A stretch of DNA of 64,000 nt from Trichobilharzia szidati (lineage: Eukaryota > Platyhelminthes > Trematoda > Strigeidida > Schistosomatidae): the NCBI GenBank assembly GCA_944472155.2, contig OX235271.1, positions 66,322,416 through 66,386,415 of the forward strand. Direction: 5' to 3'. Both the position numbers and the translations under genes were made by a program. The notes beneath the pieces are model-generated. The model worked only from the letters and a program-made list of their open reading frames with translations. It had not been told where the DNA came from and did not search any database. Of this stretch, positions 1 through 9,996 are shown in pieces (position 1 is the first letter of the stretch; the number at the start of each line of letters is the position of its first letter).

Positions 1-155
1 CACTTACGGTATCATTGACTAAATCACTAAGTGACCCATGTTCAAATCTTTGAGAAATGAATCATCCAATTTCGATAGAAAAGGTTCGCTTTGGAATGAA
101 GTATACAAAACTGTGCTGATTGTCTTAAACAATTTAATAAAGGTCATACTTTTCA

Positions 156-225
156 GATTTCATTATGAAATTATATTGGTTAGAGGACCATTGGAAAACG
201 TGAGACTACTGGACAGCTGTTTCGC
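156..225 (-). repeat. Hammerhead-SINE tail fragment
   Basis: Read on the minus strand this matches the 3' part of the hammerhead SINEs elsewhere in the window: the ribozyme 3' strand (CAGCTGTCCAGTA-type), then a TTTTCCAATGGTTCTCTAAC-like stretch and the ATGAAATC tail. The ribozyme 5' half and promoter are missing. It faces the plus-strand copy at 250-428, so the two form an imperfect inverted pair. Confidence 0.65.
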
Positions 226-249
226 AGGTGGTTTCGCAAAATCATGAAT

Positions 250-428
250 TCGTAGAAGTTGGAATTCACTGATCATTACATCTGGTCCCACTTGCTTAAT
301 TGTCTTCGAGCTCTCCTTGTAACTAGGTCTTTGGCCCAAACCCCAGTGGTTGCATACAGATGAGGAGTCCACAACTAGGACCAAACAGCTGTCCAGTACT
401 CTCAGGTTTTCCAATGTTCCTCTAACAT
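250..428 (+). mobile_element. Hammerhead-bearing SINE (Sm-alpha-like)
   Basis: Plus-strand copy of the short dispersed element that recurs through the window. In order it shows a promoter-like region (about 275-345, eroded A and B boxes), a hammerhead-like core (355-400) and the conserved downstream stretch CAGGTTTTCCAATG ending near TCTAAC. It sits directly against a minus-strand PLE reverse transcriptase fragment whose reading frame stops at this junction, so the SINE probably interrupted that element. It is non-coding. Confidence 0.75.
355..400 (+). ncRNA. Degenerate hammerhead ribozyme
   Basis: Stem I strands TACAG and CAGTAC, core ATGAGGA (canonical CUGANGA, so C3 is A), stem II GTCC/GGAC, then CAAAC in place of GAAAC (G12 is C), loop AGCT and cleavage triplet GTC. 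Two invariant positions are changed, so activity is unlikely. Confidence 0.7.
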
Positions 429-429
429 T

Positions 430-660
430 TACGTTCTTATCGCAGATAACGAAAGTGTCGTCTACATATCTTCAATAATCGTCAAAGTGACGATGGTTTG
501 ACTCCGTTGAGAGTTTCCAAGCTTTGTTATAAAACAAACAGCCGGCATTAGACGCAGCGGCAATCCCATCACAGTGCCATTTATCTGTTTCCCATTGATG
601 ATATATTTAAATTTATTGCGAGTACTAAATATCTGTTTCCATGCTCATTTTTTACACACC
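430..660 (-). pseudogene. Penelope-like element reverse transcriptase fragment
   Basis: The minus strand encodes, in broken frames, the palm region of a PLE reverse transcriptase: a stretch like F-x-x-G-x-x-Q-x-x-G followed by GTVMGLPL (family form GVAMGLPLSP), then RYVDDTFVICD with the catalytic YVDD at about 457-468. The frame is lost between these blocks. The 3' side stops at the hammerhead SINE ending near 428. Upstream RT motifs and the endonuclease are not present. A dead fragment; the family call is firm from the two motifs. Confidence 0.8.
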
Positions 661-799
661 TGTAATTCGTCCTAATCATGTGTAATTTTGTTTACAAGCC
701 TCTCGTAAGCAATATCCAGTCGAAAATAAATGTCACCTTTTATTCGCCCTCGTAATTATCTGGAATCAAGTAAAAATTGTATCTATATGAAATTATGTA

Positions 800-1680
800 T
801 TTAAGTGAGATTGTACAGCTTTCGAAAATGAAATCGTTTAAAAGATATCTTTGCTGAACTTCGCGTTCTCTTCTTTCAAATATCCCTATGGGTATTTTCC
901 ACCATCTCAAAATACTATAATGTCTCAGATGTGGCTTCGCTTTTTACCAGTGTAACTCTCATGGGAACTATTTGCTGTATATGTGATTATATTGATGCAC
1001 ATAGTTTAAACATACGGCTATCGACAACCTACTTCAAAGAACCCTTATTGAGATGCACGTTAAATGTTCAGTTCACTTTCAGTAATGGGGGTTTTAGACG
1101 GATAGATGGCACAGCAATGGCCCTACCACTTAGTCCACTGCTGGTTGACTTTTTTATTGCAAAGCTGCAATTTCTCTAACTGAAGGGCTAAAGGTTCAGC
1201 AATGAACATCTCAAAAAGCGCTTCCTTCTAAGTAGTCTACAAAGTGAAGAAAACTTGCCAAGGGCAATACACTTTCGCCTCCTTTGTATTGCTGAAGCTA
1301 TCGTCATTCAGTGAGAAAAACTGGAGCTCTACATACAAAAGGAAATTATTCAAATACTTCTATCTTGACGGTAATAACCTTATTGATTTCTACCGGCTCA
1401 ATTTTTGTTTGCTCGTTTTTCTAACTCCTTATATCTCTTGTATTTTATAAGAACTCTTACAGTATTCTATATTTTCCTTCGTTTCTATGTGTATTCTGCC
1501 TACAACTCATTCACTAAGTAACTATAATCCACCTATTCAACTCCTTTAATGCGTAGACTAATGTGAACAACTATGTTTGTGACAACCTGTCACTTGTCAT
1601 ACTACCCTCTTTCATGAAAGAAACTATATAAATGCGATTGTACAGCTAGAGAGGAAGATGAATCCTCCAAAAAATAGCCT
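800..1680 (+). mobile_element. Decayed Penelope-like element, plus strand
   Basis: Its parts run in the normal order. At 800-870 is a sequence related to the 3' terminal motif of the PLEs at 9.9 kb and 20.8 kb (ATTGTACAGCTT, AAATCGTT, CTTTGCTGAA), here on the 5' side in direct orientation. Coding remnants follow at 928-1350. A 3' untranslated tail with the ATGCGATTGTACAGCT motif lies near 1633-1650. The large middle part, from RT motif C to most of the endonuclease, is deleted. The boundary positions are inferred by comparison with the copies at 8.7-10.0 and 19.4-20.9 kb. Confidence 0.75.
928..1350 (+). pseudogene. PLE reverse transcriptase and endonuclease C-terminus remnants
   Basis: An open frame from 928 reads DVASLFTSVTLMGTI (RT motif A region of PLEs) and continues to FTFSNGGFRRIDGTAMALPL SPLLVDFFIAKL, the motif that precedes the catalytic YVDD, stopping at 1179. 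After a deletion, about 1230-1345 in another frame gives HFRLLCIAEAIVIQ, a stop, then EKLELYIQKE. That matches the PLE C-terminal block (RLICIAEALAIETEKPDLCVQKK) encoded at 20.2 kb. The YVDD box and GIY-YIG core are absent, so this is a pseudogene. Confidence 0.8.
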
Positions 1681-2124
1681 CTTCATTGAAGTAGCTGTTA
1701 TATTTTTATGAATTATAAATATTTCATAATGGTGACTTAGTAGTGTCTCTGAAATTGTAATTTCATTTCTACTGAGATTTATTTCACCTGAATAAGTTTT
1801 CAACTGTAAATTTTGTCATTCATTTCCTTCCGTATACAAAAATTTTAATGAAAACAAAACTTACATAACTTTACGTGCTCATTATAGATTTTTTTTCACT
1901 GTACATATTTTTTTTACAGATATGATATGTCCTTTCGACGTTTCCAATAACCTAGTAAAATGACAGAGAGAGAGAGAAATCGACTGACTTATCGAAGTAA
2001 CATTTCGCCTAAAATGGCATCAATTCAAATCTGCATGCTTCAAAAAGCACTAATAAAGGTAGGTGGAAGCAATGAAATGGAACTAAAGTAAACAGAAATG
2101 TATGTGAGAACAATAAGATGAGCA
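1681..2124. other. No gene recognised; short GA run
   Basis: AT-rich sequence with homopolymer T tracts and a (GA)n run at about 1966-1977. I see no coding or repeat signature beyond this. Confidence 0.5.
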
Positions 2125-2435
2125 TGGCTGAAGATGGCCAGAAAAGATTAGCAAAATAAGGAGCTCTGTCAACGAACCAGCAAGAAATCTATCCCCCATC
2201 AAATATACCGAGAAGAAATGGAGACACATAGGAGACTGTTGATTAACACAGTATGTCAGGCTCTAAAGTAGAATCCGAACGGGATAGGATGAGTGGGTTG
2301 CCCAAGGGTGAGGAGATGAGAGTTTTTAGGCAGGATTGTAACCAGTTATTAAGGACTGCAAGAATAAAGTGAAATAGAGATATGCAGCTGAAGCCCTCAG
2401 TTTCCCTCGGAATTCAGTGGGAGTGATAATTAAAG
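2125..2435 (+). pseudogene. SR2-like (RTE-clade) LINE 3'-end fragment
   Basis: The plus strand matches, in broken frames, the C-terminal tail of an RTE reverse transcriptase. It shows the stretch around AAGATGGCCAGAAAAGATTA, the GAAATGGAGACACATAGGAG block (family protein form KWRWIGHxLRR), GGTTGCCCAAGGG, and the terminal segment GCAGCTGAAGCCCTCAGTTT. The family 3' end (EALCS-type) lies near 2400. It has many stops and an interrupted middle. Such 5'-truncated tails are the usual product of LINE insertion. Confidence 0.75.
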
Positions 2436-3526
2436 TGAAGATTTCCAGGATCTCTAAATCCACCTCTAAAAGATTTTGAGCCTTATCCTTAATAACTCTA
2501 AACCGCCGAACCCCCATCAGGGCAGTATATACCTTTTATGTGGCTTAAACCAACAGTTCAAGACTTCGAAGCTTTCTGCAACATTTCTATCTGACCACCT
2601 TTAACTACTTGTCATCAGGCCCCCACTCCATCTTACGTTGGTTTTTGAGCAGGAAGGTAGGGTAGCATGAGTATCAGTCATCTTAGTTTACGCAACTTTA
2701 TAGACTCATGGATCAACCTTCTTTTCAACCAAACACGTTCCTTCTCAGTTCAGTTTGGCTGATAACAGATGAAAATACAAATAAGAACCCAATATGTTTC
2801 ACAAAACAGTTACTATAAAATTACACAGCTACTGTTTTGTATGAACAGATGATGAAATATCGCCAATGCTGGAAAAAGTATCAAACAAAATATCACTTAA
2901 GGTTTATTCTATTGAAATATATCAACATGTGAACTTTATTCTTAATTGAAATCTGTGGTAGTGATTCTACTTCATAGTGGTATGACAGATGTGGACACAA
3001 ATGTTTACCGGTAACAGAATGATTGATAGTATACAGGAAATCATGCTGAGATATTTGTGGCACCTTTTTCCCTGTGCCAGAAATACTTAGCAAATTTACT
3101 TTATGTTTATTTATTGTGATTTTTCACTGAAAATCAAGTGATTTAACCACTGACAGGCTTTCTAGTAAGTGCTAATATAGATAGAGTGTACCGTTCAAAA
3201 TCAACTTAATCTTTAGATTCTATCATTCACTGTTCAAATTTAATAAATTAATGGCATAAATTATGTCATAAATAAAAGAAATTATTTCCAACAAAAATGT
3301 TTTTATTTTAGGGAAGATATATATATATTCAGGTTAAAAGTTATATTTTTACAAATGTGTATAGAAACAAGTCCATACATTTGAACATTTTAATAAAAGT
3401 GGGTTTTATGGTAGTACACAAGAGTTTCATAACTGAATATGTTTTAAAATTTACAAGGTTTGACAGTGAAATAATATTTACTCTCATTGACTCCAGTAAA
3501 TAATGTGATCCTGTCGTACGCTAACT
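2436..3526. other. Unassigned AT-rich stretch
   Basis: No motif, promoter-like tRNA box or repeat copy was recognised here. Open frames are short and without family signatures. Confidence 0.5.
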
Positions 3527-3712
3527 CTTCATACTGTCATTCCATATTAGTTTGTTTATTATATCACACAGTGAAACAGTATTATTTACTGGATGACGTT
3601 TCGAACAAAATTTGTTGTTCATAATCATATCAACTGTCTTCATACTGTCATTGATATAAGAATAAAACTTGGGCACTGTGGTAGAGTGTAATTCCACTAT
3701 TCCATACTGTCA
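3527..3712 (-). mobile_element. Two PLE terminal fragments between copies of one target sequence
   Basis: A 15-nt target, CTTCATACTGTCATT, occurs at about 3527-3541 and again at 3638-3652, and a shorter version (TTCCATACTGTCA) at 3700-3712. Between the first two lies a minus-strand PLE end with the terminal motif (GAAACGTCATCC on the minus strand, 3592-3632). Between the second and third lies AAGAATAAAACTTGGGCACT onward, identical to the extreme left end of the palindromic PLE at 23.65 kb. These look like two very short PLE-derived insertions at one site. Confidence 0.75.
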
Positions 3713-4189
3713 GACTGACAGTACTGATTTTTCGATGACTCTTTGAAGTTAATTTGGGATAACTTGTTTAACATTGGCCAAAAGTAGGATTCATTGTTTG
3801 TGAGTTTTGCGGTGTTTAGGATTCCTAAGTTGGGTATGTCTACATCTTATCAACAGGAAATGTTTGATAATTTCAATAAATAACATATGATACCTGTTGT
3901 ATGAAAGGAGGTTGGTGTGACTCAGCAGTCTATCGCGGAACCTTTTGAAGTTTGGGACGACTGGTTATTGGTTCGACTCCTGGTTAGAAAACTGTCATTC
4001 AATCAGATGCAAGTACGTACAACTGACGAGTGTGTAATAGGAATAATTCCATGTCCAGGTTATCACCTCTAGTCCATGTTAAGTAAGTAGTATATTATAT
4101 AAAGTAACCTGCAGCTGGGAAGAACATGTGAAATAAAATAATGTCGTTTTGTACCGGTGTGAGGAAAATAGTAGATTAAAAGTTTCACT
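3713..4189. other. Mostly unassigned; possible tRNA-like relic
   Basis: At about 3915-3995 there is a B-box-like GGTTCGACTCC about 60 nt after a weak A-box-like stretch, which could be an old tRNA-derived SINE head. The rest shows nothing. Confidence 0.3.
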
Positions 4190-4555
4190 CTCTTGATGAT
4201 ATTAGATGGTTGGAGGCAATCGGCAGGAAGCCTTGCTTGAAATAGGATTCGTGCTAGTTGGCACTCACCAGTCAGCAAGGCGTACCAGCAACCTTGAAGG
4301 AACTCATGTCCCTCCCGAGATTTGAATCCGCGTCACCCAGTGCTGCAGTCAGAGACGCTACCACTGAGCTATTCGGGCTCGCGATTGACTTCCTGTAGGA
4401 CTGTGGTGGGTACTTTGATTAGACACTAGTAACTAGTGTGAGGTGTCTAGTTCTTCTTTGGTGCAGACTGGATTCTATCAGTCAGGTTTGCAAACTGGCC
4501 ACCGTTCTAAATAGCTCGCCATCACGGTGCACATTGATTTGATGACTGTTTATTA
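4190..4555 (-). mobile_element. tRNA-derived SINE with long unrelated body
   Basis: On the minus strand a tRNA-like head (4310-4388) shows an A box (TAGCTCAGTGGTAGCG) and a B box region (GGATTCAAATC). It is followed by a body with CCTTCAAGGTTGCTGGTACG, GAGTGCCAACTAGCACGAA and GATTGCCTCCAACCATCTAA. Upstream on the same strand is a block with CACCGTGATGGCGAGCTA and ACACTAGTTACTAGTGT. Copies in other arrangements lie at 14.4, 32.0 and 33.7 kb, which shows that this is a mobile family. The block order differs between copies, so the unit may exist as tandem or permuted multimers. Confidence 0.8.
4310..4388 (-). promoter_or_regulatory. tRNA-like internal Pol III promoter of the SINE
   Basis: A box TAGCTCAGTGGTAGCG and B box GGATTCAAATC on the minus strand, about 45 nt apart, inside a tRNA-sized segment. 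The B box differs from the canonical GGTTCGAAACC. I read this as a SINE head rather than a working tRNA gene because the same body follows it at other loci. Confidence 0.7.
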
Positions 4556-4855
4556 TTTTCATTATAATCATTCCATGGGGTTATGAGGGAAATATGGGCT
4601 TCACTGGCATATCTTCATTTCACTTCGTTTTCCGAAGTCTTCATCACGTATAAGACAGGTTGGCGATAATGTTCAGCTCAAGATTTGGTTGAATTGGCCA
4701 GTCCAGGGTCCTTTTCTCTCTTCTCTCTGATAAAAAGGCCAAATCACTATCTTCAGTGGTTTCATTTGTGTTGGTCTGTTTCCAAGCAACCACCTGGTGA
4801 TCTAGTATGGTGATCTCAGGTGATCCTTACATGCAGTCTGTGCTAAATCGGCTGC
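4556..4855. other. Unassigned
   Basis: No repeat or coding signature was recognised between the two SINEs. Confidence 0.4.
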
Positions 4856-5052
4856 TAGGGTGCGTCGGTAGCACAATGGTTAGGACTCTCGCCGACCATG
4901 CACATGGTCCGAGGTTCGATCCCCTGCCGGCGCACACCCGATATCTATGGTCGGCCTGTAAATTTGGGCTACCGATATCCATGCTAAAAATTCCATACTT
5001 TTACTGAAAATATGGTGTAGAATCAAGCTGTAATCAAAATCAAAAAAATAAA
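4856..5052 (+). mobile_element. tRNA-derived SINE, family 2
   Basis: The head at 4859-4935 can pair end to end like an acceptor stem (GTGCGTC with GGCGCAC) and contains A box TAGCACAATGGTTAGG and B box GGTTCGATCCC. The middle arm GACCATGCACATGGTC is a perfect palindrome, unlike a normal anticodon arm. A body of about 115 nt follows (GGTCGGCCTGTAAATTTGGG, ATTCCATAC) and ends in an ATCAAAATC-rich tail. The copy at 11.37 kb shares head, body and tail, so this is a SINE and not a tRNA gene. Confidence 0.85.
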
Positions 5053-7134
5053 TGAATAGTAGAACTATCTTTTCTCTTTCTTAGCACTATTCTTCACTCC
5101 TTTGTTCAGAGTACTTCAGCCTAAACTCAGTCTATTTCTGTACTGCTTCTCCACTCCTCTCTCCTATATTACTTCCCACGTGTCTTTAGGGTGCCATCCT
5201 TTTTCTTATCTCTTTCTCCTTTCTTTAGACCACCGGACACGTTTCCTTTGGCATAATTTTCACATAGTCCCACTGTTCTTCAGCACAGATGTCCACAGTG
5301 ATACTGTATAATTATCTCCGACTTTTACCCGATGGCTACAATGAAGGTGCTCTTTGTGGTTTCGTCCTTTAGATACTACAAACTGAGCTTAAATTGCCAC
5401 CAATCTCCAGCTTCTCTGAAAGCTTTCAACTTGACCTCGAAGGCTCCTCGTAATAGAGTTTACTAGATTCTCAGTCCATGTCTCCCCTTTATTTTTGTGT
5501 CTGGGAGGATGTCTTCACTTTCTTGAGCAGAAAAGAGATAAAGTCTATCTGATTTTTAGTATGTCTGTTTGTTGAAACTTGTAAAGCCTTGTTTACATCC
5601 TCGTGCATGTATTAGCTGTTTTCAATGACGAAATCTCTGAGGGCAGTCTGCCTTTCATATGCCGTATGAGTTCACACTTCAAAAGGGTAAATCTCACTAC
5701 AAATCATGTAAAAAGCCTTTCACTTTCTAAAAATTGTATCCCTTCACTTATTGTACACAATTTCATGCGATACTATGCTGCTTCCAACTATATTTGGCGA
5801 TCTTTTCTGTCTCTAAACTTTGAATGTTAACAGAAAATATATCTCTAAGCACAGTTTTTGAGATTATTGGGAAGAATAGTAGAGCCATCTTGTACTCTTG
5901 AAAACCTTCGTATGCAGAACTGCCTTCTTCGGTTAGGCGTCAATAGTATATTTTGTTATTCTGTTTTAAAATGAACAGATTTATCAATGTTGCCTTCATT
6001 TTGAACTCCATACAATCTAGCCGTAGGCTGGCAAAAGTAAAATTCATATTACATAAACTGATGCATGGCAACAGTGGTTGTCTTATAAGAGAGAACTCTC
6101 ACACCTTACAAAATTGACAGACAATAATTTGAGGTTCAAAAAGGTGATTTCAGGGTCACCCTTTAGTTATAAGCCACTGCTTACTTGGATATGATTAAAG
6201 CGAGATGACAGAAAATTGAACACACAATGAACCTTTTACGCCAAACTACGATTCTTGTTTCCCGTACCTGCAACCAGCAATAACCAGACATTTTATTGCC
6301 ATATCTTTATGAAATATAACATTTTGAAGACTTTATTACTTGATAAATTTAACCGAAACCAAAATATACGAAAAGGTTTCCGTTTTCCGACTTGTTTTTC
6401 AAGTAACAAGGAAGGTAGGACAAAATCTTTCAGCGGGTGAAATAAAGCCAAGTTATTTGAATATAACTAATAAATGTAGGAACATCAGTCTCCCTATCTC
6501 TCTTAAAACCTAATTTATTAAACTACAAAGTAAAAAAAAACTTTGAGAATATTTTTAGTGCAGAAACAGATTTAAATTATCTACATGAACTATGGAAAAA
6601 AATATTTCAGAACAGTAAATCACATTGTGACAAATAAAAGTTGTGAAACATTAACTTTCAAATAAGGATTAAGCATATATTCATCTATCTGTCCTTTGTC
6701 TTTGAGTGAAATAATTAACTCTGTGACTTCTTTCATTTTTTTTAGAAAAACCAACTTTTCCCCAGAGTGTTTTTTACCCATCGGTTTAGACCTCATTTTT
6801 GACCAAATTTTAACCAAAAATGTCAAGAATGATTAGAGATAAAATATTTCGATAATGTGGTAAAGGGAAATTTGATGTGAATTAAATTTTTTCTGCCAAG
6901 TCTATAGTTTTTTAAGGACAGTAGAAAGTAGACAGATTTACACGTTCTCCCAGAAATAGACAAATTTTTTTTTATTTCTGTTTTGGAGGTTACAGGGAAT
7001 AGAAATCTGAATGTACCGGAAGAGGACATTGCTCTTACAATGCCTTGTACATTGTTTTCAATTATATTCTGATATTTGATGAGAGCCTTTTTCCATTTTT
7101 ACGATGATTAATTTAAGAACTCGACACACAGTGA
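5053..7134. other. Long unassigned region
   Basis: 5070-5480 is unusually pyrimidine-rich on the plus strand and may hold a very old minus-strand LINE tail, but I could not match it to the SR2-like copies. The remainder (5480-7134) is AT-rich with T tracts and open frames of at most about 75 codons that carry no recognisable motif. Confidence 0.4.
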
Positions 7135-7352
7135 AGAGACTGGTGAGTGATATCTCAAGTCAGGCTGTCGACTGGCACCAAAATGGGATACGAAGAGATA
7201 GACTTCCAAGGCAGACATGGAGGACAACGTGTCAGAAGGAGAGCCTATGGAAAGTTGTGCTGTAGGCTAAAGATAACTATAAAAAACAGGGTGAAAAGGA
7301 GATGTACTGTGAAGCCCTGAGTTTCATCCGGGACCTAAGAGGACAATGATAA
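7135..7352 (+). pseudogene. SR2-like LINE 3'-end fragment
   Basis: Plus-strand remnant of the RTE C-terminal tail. It contains GAAGAGACTGGTGAGTGATA, CCAAGGCAGACATGGAGGAC and the terminal AAGGAGATGTACTGTGAAGC followed by CCTGAGTTTCATCCGGGACC. Those correspond to the W-R-R and EAL-C-F family endings seen in better copies at 57 and 62 kb. It ends in a short ATGATAATACCGATAATTA tail. Strongly 5'-truncated and out of frame. Confidence 0.75.
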
Positions 7353-8249
7353 TACCGATAATTACCGCGTCTCACCCGACTTTATTATGAGTTTGTTCAA
7401 TTTTCTGAAGTCCTACACTGCAAACTCAATAAATCTACTCAAAATAACTTTATGATCGGTAAATTGCTGGTAACTCTTTTCGATAACTTAGTCAGTGTTA
7501 AAAGAATGATTAGTGGTTATTCAGATTATATTTTTAAAAAAACAACAGAAAATAGTGCGAAAATTCACGCCAAATGTCTGTTCTTCAGATTTAAAAATAT
7601 GAATTCAGATATTGCCATAGCAATATGTCTATATATATATATATATGTATTAATACAACATCAGAGTTTAATACGAATCGAAAACGATTCATTTTCCTTT
7701 TTCCTCGCTTAAGGCAATTAAGACGACGCATTTGTATTAGTTGACGTTACACGTTCATCCATTGTTAAGTAACTTATTCGTATGTTATTAAACGTGAATT
7801 TAAAACCTACTCTTTGACGTGGTAAACTCTGCATAGATTAGCGATATAAAATATTCAACAAAATCCATATGAATATCGTCAGGCTATTGCCTGAAGCATT
7901 ATACTGGTCACTAAAGTACTGTTAACAATCGTCTCTACTTGTCACTGCTAATGAATCTTATTGATGCTCATATTTTTACTATTTATGAAGATTATAATAC
8001 AAGTAACTTTTAAAATACATCTCTTAACTTTTGATTAAAATATTCTGCTGACTGTTTGAACAAAATTTCATGAGTTTAAATATCCCCAGAAAAAAATCAG
8101 AAACAGAATAATTCAAGTAAGTAATTATTTTTAAGAACTTATTCAAGTTCTACAGTTATAAATACATGAACACTAGACCACAGTACACAGTAAAGGCGAA
8201 TCCAGATTGTATCAGAAACTATATTTCTTTGTTTTTTTAAGTGCTGGTC
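7353..8249. other. Unassigned with TA microsatellite
   Basis: AT-rich. A (TA)n run lies at about 7629-7647. No other feature was recognised. Confidence 0.5.
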
Positions 8250-8460
8250 TACAGGGATTCAAATAGTTACAGATTTATTCCTGAACTAATATCAGTTGCA
8301 AAATTATTGGAGAATTAAGGAGTATTGGACAGCTGTGCAGTCTTAGTCTGGAACTCCTCATCAGTACGCCCACACAGGAGTTTGAATCCAAGAACGTCCA
8401 GTTACAAGGTAAACTTGCAAACCATTCAGACACTGATCACACAATTAGGCATGTTAATCG
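8250..8460 (-). mobile_element. Hammerhead-bearing SINE (Sm-alpha-like)
   Basis: Minus-strand copy. Read in its sense direction it has an eroded promoter region (B-box-like GGATTCAAACTCC at about 8383-8396), the hammerhead-like core (8320-8368), the conserved TTCTCCAATAA-type stretch, and a tail related to TTGATTGGTTACAGG. No coding capacity. Confidence 0.75.
8320..8368 (-). ncRNA. Degenerate hammerhead ribozyme
   Basis: Minus-strand core ATGAGGA after stem I strand GTACTG; stem II arms are GTTCC and AGAC. The expected GAAAC is TGCAC. Cleavage triplet GTC is kept. C3 and the GAAA box are both lost. Confidence 0.65.
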
Positions 8461-8625
8461 ATGGATTTCCCAACATCATCCTGCATTGTTAAAAAATAGA
8501 GAGAAAAAGGTCTTTTCGCTCTACTCTTCTGGCCCAACTGGTAGATACTGAACACAAAATCGACATTAACAAATATTTTAAAGTTATCTGCCGCATTCTG
8601 ACTGATGCGCCATCAGTTCGTCTTG

Positions 8626-8656
8626 CATATATATATATATACATATATATATATAT
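8626..8656. repeat. TA microsatellite
   Basis: Interrupted (AT)n run of about 30 nt with a central TACAT. It makes the adjacent open frame read IYIYMYIYIY, which is not a gene. Confidence 0.9.
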
Positions 8657-9234
8657 GAAGCCATCTAAATCCACCTTGAAAAGCCTGTTTTATGTGATCA
8701 GAAATTTGTCTCAACGTGCTGCTTACCATGGCAATTACCGTTTTAAATCATGGAAAATTCCCATTGAAACAAATAGAAAATGAAAACAAATGATTCAGCG
8801 AAGAGTCTCTTTTCAACGAATTTATCATCAAGCTGTGCAATCGTATATATGTGCTTTTAAAGAAGTTATATCAGGTGAGGGAATTGAATCATAGGTGTGA
8901 ATGCATAAAATAAGAAGAAGAAATGCAATTAAAATTAAAATGTTTGTGATTATAATCGTAGTTAAATGTCAAGTGGCAAAGCAAATTCATGTCATATATA
9001 GAATAATTCATAGGATGGATAGAACTTGAAAAAGGTGTGCAATTATAAGATTAGTAGACAAATCGAATAAAATTAAAACGTTACGTAATTCTGTGTGAAA
9101 TTTGATAGCATAGAATTTAATGTTGTAAAAAAGAATTGATTTAGAATGACAAGTGAAATAATACCGGGGACAGTTCAAAGTGAGAGTAGTAATAGTAACA
9201 ATTGACTTAATAAGGAAGAGTATACAAATTGAAC

Positions 9235-9432
9235 ATTGAACATCTGGTCGATAATGATCACCCTATCTCTATAGCCTCTGCCTTCAAAGTCATCTACAAG
9301 GCAAAGAGTAATTTACCCAAATCCCTACGTACCCGACTCATCAGTATTGCTGAAGCTTTGGTTATCGAAACAGAAAAGCTAGATCTCTGTGTACAGTAAA
9401 AGTTCGTTCAACTCCCCCAACTTTCATGGTAA
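9235..9432 (+). pseudogene. PLE protein C-terminal fragment
   Basis: The frame from 9235 reads IEHLVDNDHPISIASAFKVI and continues through RLISIAEALVIETEKLDLCVQ, a stop at 9397-9399, then KFVQLPQLSW and the terminal stop. It is almost identical to the C-terminus encoded at 20.13-20.32 kb. This block follows the GIY-YIG catalytic core in PLE endonucleases, so the fragment itself has no catalytic residues. One internal stop marks it as dead. Confidence 0.9.
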
Positions 9433-9920
9433 TAATCCCTCTATGCTAAAGTATGATAATCCCTAATCATATTTTAGCTCTACCGATTTTTCATTTTTCA
9501 TTTCGTCTATTCACTTTGGTTACTCTTCGTTATTTCGTCAACTGTTACTATTACTACTTTCACTTTTAACTGTCACCGGTATTATTTCACTTGTTCCACT
9601 TGTCATTCTAAATTAATTCCTTTTTACAACATTAAATTCTATGCTATCAAATTTCACACAGAATTACGTAACGTTTTAATTTTATTCGATTTGTCTACTA
9701 ATCTTATAATTGCACACCTTTTTCAAGTTCTATCCATCCTATGAATTATTCTATATATGACATGAATTTGCTTTGCCACTTGACATTTAACTACGATTAT
9801 AATCACAAACATTTTAATTTTAATTGCATTTCACATTATTATTATTTTATGCATTCACACCTATGATTCAATTCCCTCACCTGATATAACTTCTTTAAAA
9901 GCATATATATACGATTGCAC

Positions 9921-9950
9921 AGCTTGATGATAAATTCGTTGAAAAGAGAC
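9921..9950 (+). ncRNA. Hammerhead-like motif in PLE terminal repeat, stem II weak
   Basis: Plus-strand TTGATGA at 9924-9930, ten nucleotides, then GAAAA. The inverted left arm carries the same motif on the minus strand at about 8804-8832, and the PLE at 20.8 kb has it at 20803-20830. The order of core blocks fits a hammerhead, but the helix between them is at most two pairs, so it may be only a relic. Confidence 0.35.
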
Positions 9951-9996
9951 TCTTCGCTGAATCATTTGTTTTCATTTTCTATAAATTACTGTTTTA

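Larger units (their letters stand above)
8733..9996 (+). mobile_element. Complete PLE fold-back insertion with target duplication
   Basis: A 13-bp target repeat flanks the unit: AATTACCGTTTTA at 8733-8745 and AATTACTGTTTTA at 9984-9996, one mismatch. Inside, the left arm (8774-9236) is the reverse complement of the right arm (9509-9981) with scattered differences; these arms are the PLE 3' untranslated region and terminal repeat. The loop between them holds only the last 66 codons of the PLE protein (9235-9432). To the left of the arm is an extra 24-nt end beginning ATGGAAAATTCCCATTG (8750-8773), also present at the left end of the PLE at 19.43 kb. Confidence 0.9.

Noticed and set aside
4859..4935. 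Functional tRNA gene
   Set aside because: No acceptable anticodon arm, and the body and tail repeat at 11.4 kb, so it is a SINE head.
9921..9950. Active hammerhead at the PLE end of the 9 kb element
   Set aside because: TTGATGA and GAAAA are in order but there is no real helix II between them; reported only as a low-confidence motif.
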